From positions 620,001 through 684,000 of the forward strand of contig NZ_JAFEWF010000001.1 in the NCBI RefSeq assembly GCF_017355835.1: DNA of 64,000 nucleotides, in the 5' to 3' direction. The notes beneath the pieces were generated by a model. The model was not told where the DNA came from. It did no database searches and worked only from the letters and a program-made list of their open reading frames with translations. Shown piece by piece: positions 61,608-64,000 of the stretch. A program made the position numbers and the translations under genes. The first letter of the stretch is position 1, and every line of letters starts with the position of its first letter. Origin of the DNA: Desertivirga brevis (GTDB lineage: Bacteria; Bacteroidota; Bacteroidia; Sphingobacteriales; Sphingobacteriaceae).

Positions 61608-62351
61608 ATGATCAACGATCAACCAGAAACGCGCAGAAGCAGAGGAAAGGATCCTCGGGATGAAGAGCTATTTGGCTTTGCCAGCCAGCGCGAAAAGCTC
61701 TTAACTGCCCTGGATGATATGTATTTCCTGTTAAGTAAAGATTATCCTCCAAAGGCTACCCTTTCTTTAGTTTCAAACAGGTACCAGTTAAGGCAACGCC
61801 AGATCCTCGCATTGCAAGGAATGGCTTGCTCGGCAAGAGATTTAGAAAGTCGTAAACTTCGAGAAATTTCCCCCGACGCTGTCCGTCGAAGAAAAATTTA
61901 CTTAGATGGCTTTAATGTTGTCATCATATTGGAAACTCTACTTTCTGGTGGCTACGTTTTCCGGGGTCTAGACGGATGTTATCGCGATATATCCTCTGTC
62001 CATGGAACGTATAAGCGGGTGCAACAGACAGAAAATGTATTAATCGCCATTGGCAAGGCTTTAGAAGTTCTTGATACTGAACAGGTCGTCTGGATATTTG
62101 ATGCTCCTGTATCTAACAGTGGACGTCTAAAAACTTTATGTTATGAAATAGCAGCACAACATGGATTTCCATGGGAAGTTTACCTGGATAATTCTCCCGA
62201 TAAGTACTTAATCGCCGAAGGCCGATTAATAGCAAGCTCCGATGCCTGGGTGCTAAACGGATGTCATCAGTGGTTCAATCTTAGCTCGTTTATCATTAAC
62301 GACTTTCTTGGCATGAGGAGCGCCTCAAACATAATAAATCAAATCATTTGA
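61608..62351 (+). CDS. DUF434/DUF5616 domain protein
   Basis: A 247-residue soluble protein: DUF434-like N-terminal part (SRGKDPRDEELFG, LLTALDDMYFLLSKDYPPKA) and DUF5616-like C-terminal part (RKIYLDGFNVVIILETLLSG, LRDIS-like segment, KALEVLDTEQVVWIFDAPVS). The acidic residues (YLDGFN, WIFDAPVSNSG) recall a PIN-like nuclease fold. This is a prokaryotic family of unknown function. Not in an operon. The call is from recognition of family landmarks. Confidence 0.85.
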   Translation: MINDQPETRRSRGKDPRDEELFGFASQREKLLTALDDMYFLLSKDYPPKATLSLVSNRYQLRQRQILALQGMACSARDLESRKLREISPDAVRRRKIYLDGFNVVIILETLLSGGYVFRGLDGCYRDISSVHGTYKRVQQTENVLIAIGKALEVLDTEQVVWIFDAPVSNSGRLKTLCYEIAAQHGFPWEVYLDNSPDKYLIAEGRLIASSDAWVLNGCHQWFNLSSFIINDFLGMRSASNIINQII

Positions 62352-62556
62352 ACAGTCGTCCCCCTAGCATCATTGGAGTACCTTGATTAAGCGGAGAAAG
62401 GCTTCTATAATGGAGAGGCTAACAAAGCATTCTTAACAAACCTATTAACAGGATAACTTAATGAATAGCAACACCTTAAGGTTAATACAAGCTTAACATT
62501 CCACGACAAACCGACTCAAAGAGCTAACGTTGTATTGGAAATAAAAATAGAGGAAT

Positions 62557-63525
62557 ATGCTTGAAATAATATTAATGGTGCTGGGAGGATTGGGTTTATT
62601 CCTTTTCGCACTTAATAATTTATCCGATTCGCTTAAGGCTCTATTGGGCGACAAAGCAAAAAAGCTCCTTGGTATATTTACAAAGAATGTTCTTACAGCC
62701 ATTCTTACAGGAACGATCATTACAATCATCCTCGATTCTTCTTCGGCTGTAATAATTTTAACTATTGTCCTGGTCAATGCAGGAGCCCTTACTTTTCGTC
62801 AATCTATGGGGATAGTTATGGGAGCTAATATAGGCACCACTTTTTCCAGCCAATTAATTGCCCTTGATATTGGCCAGTATTCACCTATTCCAATTCTGAT
62901 CGGTTTGATATTAAGCATAACGGCTAAAAGCAAAAAAATATCAGGAGCAGCGAGAGTGGTCCTTTATTTTGGAATTCTGTTCTTTGGTCTTTATACCATG
63001 GAAAGAGCTGTTGAACCTTTAAAAGGCCATGAGAACTTTTTAAGTTGGATGGCAAGGCTCGATGATCCTTTGAGAGGAACAGCAATAGGTGCTCTTGTTA
63101 CACTCGTTATTCAATCATCTTCGGCAACTGTTGGTATGGTAATCACCCTTGCGAAAAAAGGCCTTATTAATTTAAGCGGTGGGATTGCTGTAATGCTGGG
63201 CTCTGAACTCGGTACCTGTTCAGATACTTTACTCGCCACCATCAGGTCGGATAAGCAAGCAATTAAAACGGGTGCCTTCCATCTTCTTTTCAATGTGATC
63301 TCTATAGCAGTTGGCTTACTGCTTTTCCCTATCTATACTAAGTTCATTGAACAGATCTCTACCGGAGCCTCACTTGAACAAAAAATAGCAAATGCACACA
63401 TGTTATTTAACGGAGCTGGCGTAGTTCTTTTCCTTCCCTTTATAACTGCCATTGAAAAGCTGTTAAATCGTCTTCTTCCTAATTCTCCGAAGCCTGAACC
63501 CCAACTTAATTTAGGTGGAGCCTAG
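62557..63525 (+). CDS. Na/Pi symporter-like protein, short form
   Basis: A 322-residue inner-membrane protein. The Na/Pi cotransporter signature occurs twice, in inverted-repeat fashion: LDSSSAVIILTIVLVNAGAL (with Asp where QSSSA is usual) and VIQSSSATVGMVITLA. About eight helices are seen. It is shorter than the usual 550-residue NptA because the C-terminal PhoU-like domain is absent. It probably transports phosphate or a related anion with sodium. Confidence 0.9.
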   Translation: MLEIILMVLGGLGLFLFALNNLSDSLKALLGDKAKKLLGIFTKNVLTAILTGTIITIILDSSSAVIILTIVLVNAGALTFRQSMGIVMGANIGTTFSSQLIALDIGQYSPIPILIGLILSITAKSKKISGAARVVLYFGILFFGLYTMERAVEPLKGHENFLSWMARLDDPLRGTAIGALVTLVIQSSSATVGMVITLAKKGLINLSGGIAVMLGSELGTCSDTLLATIRSDKQAIKTGAFHLLFNVISIAVGLLLFPIYTKFIEQISTGASLEQKIANAHMLFNGAGVVLFLPFITAIEKLLNRLLPNSPKPEPQLNLGGA

Positions 63526-63744
63526 TACTCCAAACAACACTTCTATTCCTTCCAGTTAAACCTGTATTGCTATTTTTAAATCTTCTTGAGAAGAATAGCG
63601 ATAAAGGATAATAGAAAGGGATAGAAGTTGTTCAAAAAAGAAGAAAACAATAGATCATAAAAATCTAGCAAATTAAAGTACCCCTTTTCGTTCAATCTCC
63701 GGTGATTTTCTTAGTTTTAAACCTGCCTTCAGGTTAATCAGCAA

Positions 63745-64000
63745 ATGTACTTTTCCAATTATAAAATCTACTTTCTAATACTGTTTTTAAAGGTCTTTAT
63801 ATCCGAAACGGCTTTTGCCAATCCTCCGGATTTAAAACTTTCAAACATCTCACGGGAACAAGGATTATCAAACAGTACTGTGTTTTGTATCTATCAGGAT
63901 TCTTACGGCTTTATTTGGGTAGGAACGGGAGATGGACTTAACAGATACGACGGAGTGCAGATACAGGTTTATAAAAACGACCCGAAAAAGGCAAATACAA
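63745..64000 (+). CDS. two-component propeller sensor protein, N-terminus only
   Basis: The frame starts at ATG 63745 and runs off the end of the window, so only about 85 residues are seen. After a signal peptide (YKIYFLILFLKVFISETAFA) it reads LSNISREQGLSNSTVFCIYQ and GFIWVGTGDGLNRYDGVQIQ, the first repeats of a two-component regulator propeller (Reg_prop). Such proteins usually continue as hybrid sensor kinases that activate polysaccharide-use genes. Here the rest cannot be seen. Confidence 0.85.
   Translation, partial: MYFSNYKIYFLILFLKVFISETAFANPPDLKLSNISREQGLSNSTVFCIYQDSYGFIWVGTGDGLNRYDGVQIQVYKNDPKKANT

Noticed and set aside
1..64000. CRISPR arrays, tRNA or rRNA genes, integrases and transposases
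   Set aside because: Looked for on both strands and none were seen; absence is based on reading, not a computed search.

Overview
The window looks like chromosome of a Bacteroidota species, most likely a member of the Sphingobacteriaceae (Pedobacter-like). The evidence is a T9SS type A C-terminal sorting domain, two Ton-system-type outer-membrane proteins with carboxypeptidase-regulatory repeats, a YtxJ bacilliredoxin, a FISUMP lipoprotein, many small lipoproteins, the start of a two-component propeller (HTCS-like) sensor, and several -7 elements of the Bacteroidota form TAnnTTTG. No rRNA, tRNA, CRISPR array, transposase or integrase gene was found. Gene density is high, on both strands, with many convergent pairs separated by intrinsic terminators.

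Layout. 1-6848: DUF2911 protein (cut by the window edge), CvfB-like RNA-binding protein, SPL-type radical SAM enzyme, universal stress protein, and a large MG2/TonB-plug surface protein. 6849-8560: a small accessory-looking patch with an HTH-like peptide, a 10-bp inverted repeat and a Bacteroidota hypothetical of unknown role. 8588-14085: an outer-membrane barrel protein, two small unknowns, a GNAT enzyme, a degenerate receiver and an EamA transporter. 14133-16704: a stress-type group (PRC-barrel protein, a 33-residue membrane peptide, DUF3072, a lipid-anchored barrel, a hydrophilic peptide). 16878-22927: EnvC-like murein hydrolase activator, exonuclease III, PhnA, serine hydrolase, QueA, DinB.

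23142-31736: a lipoprotein and a 1364-residue secreted PL1 pectate lyase, then a three-gene operon (EamA exporter, Asp/Glu-type racemase, DUF4406-like) divergent from a MocR regulator. 31744-41719: secreted alpha/beta hydrolase, FISUMP lipoprotein, an overlapping lipoprotein/TPR pair, acetate transporter, RluA pseudouridine synthase, glycine-zipper stress protein, and two tiny lipoproteins. 41691-52467: GNAT, an ArsR/Old Yellow Enzyme operon, SGNH hydrolase, PQQ-type sugar dehydrogenase, bacilliredoxin, GH28 polygalacturonase, TerB-like and TlpA proteins. 52797-64000: Nei-type glycosylase, a two-gene ABC unit, CHAD, PhoD, unknown lipoproteins, GH43, phytanoyl-CoA dioxygenase-like, DUF434, Na/Pi transporter, and the start of an HTCS-like sensor.

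Functional themes are plant cell-wall polysaccharide breakdown (PL1, GH28, GH43, SGNH esterase; scattered, not one PUL), envelope maintenance, and stress or redox responses. The most informative non-coding signals are 30-bp-spaced direct repeats at the MocR promoter, a dyad inside the ArsR/OYE promoter, an FNR-like box beside the 33-residue peptide, and a GTAC-cored dyad plus a leader hairpin before the acetate transporter. I did not find a clear new defence or mobile system; the candidates offered are modest.
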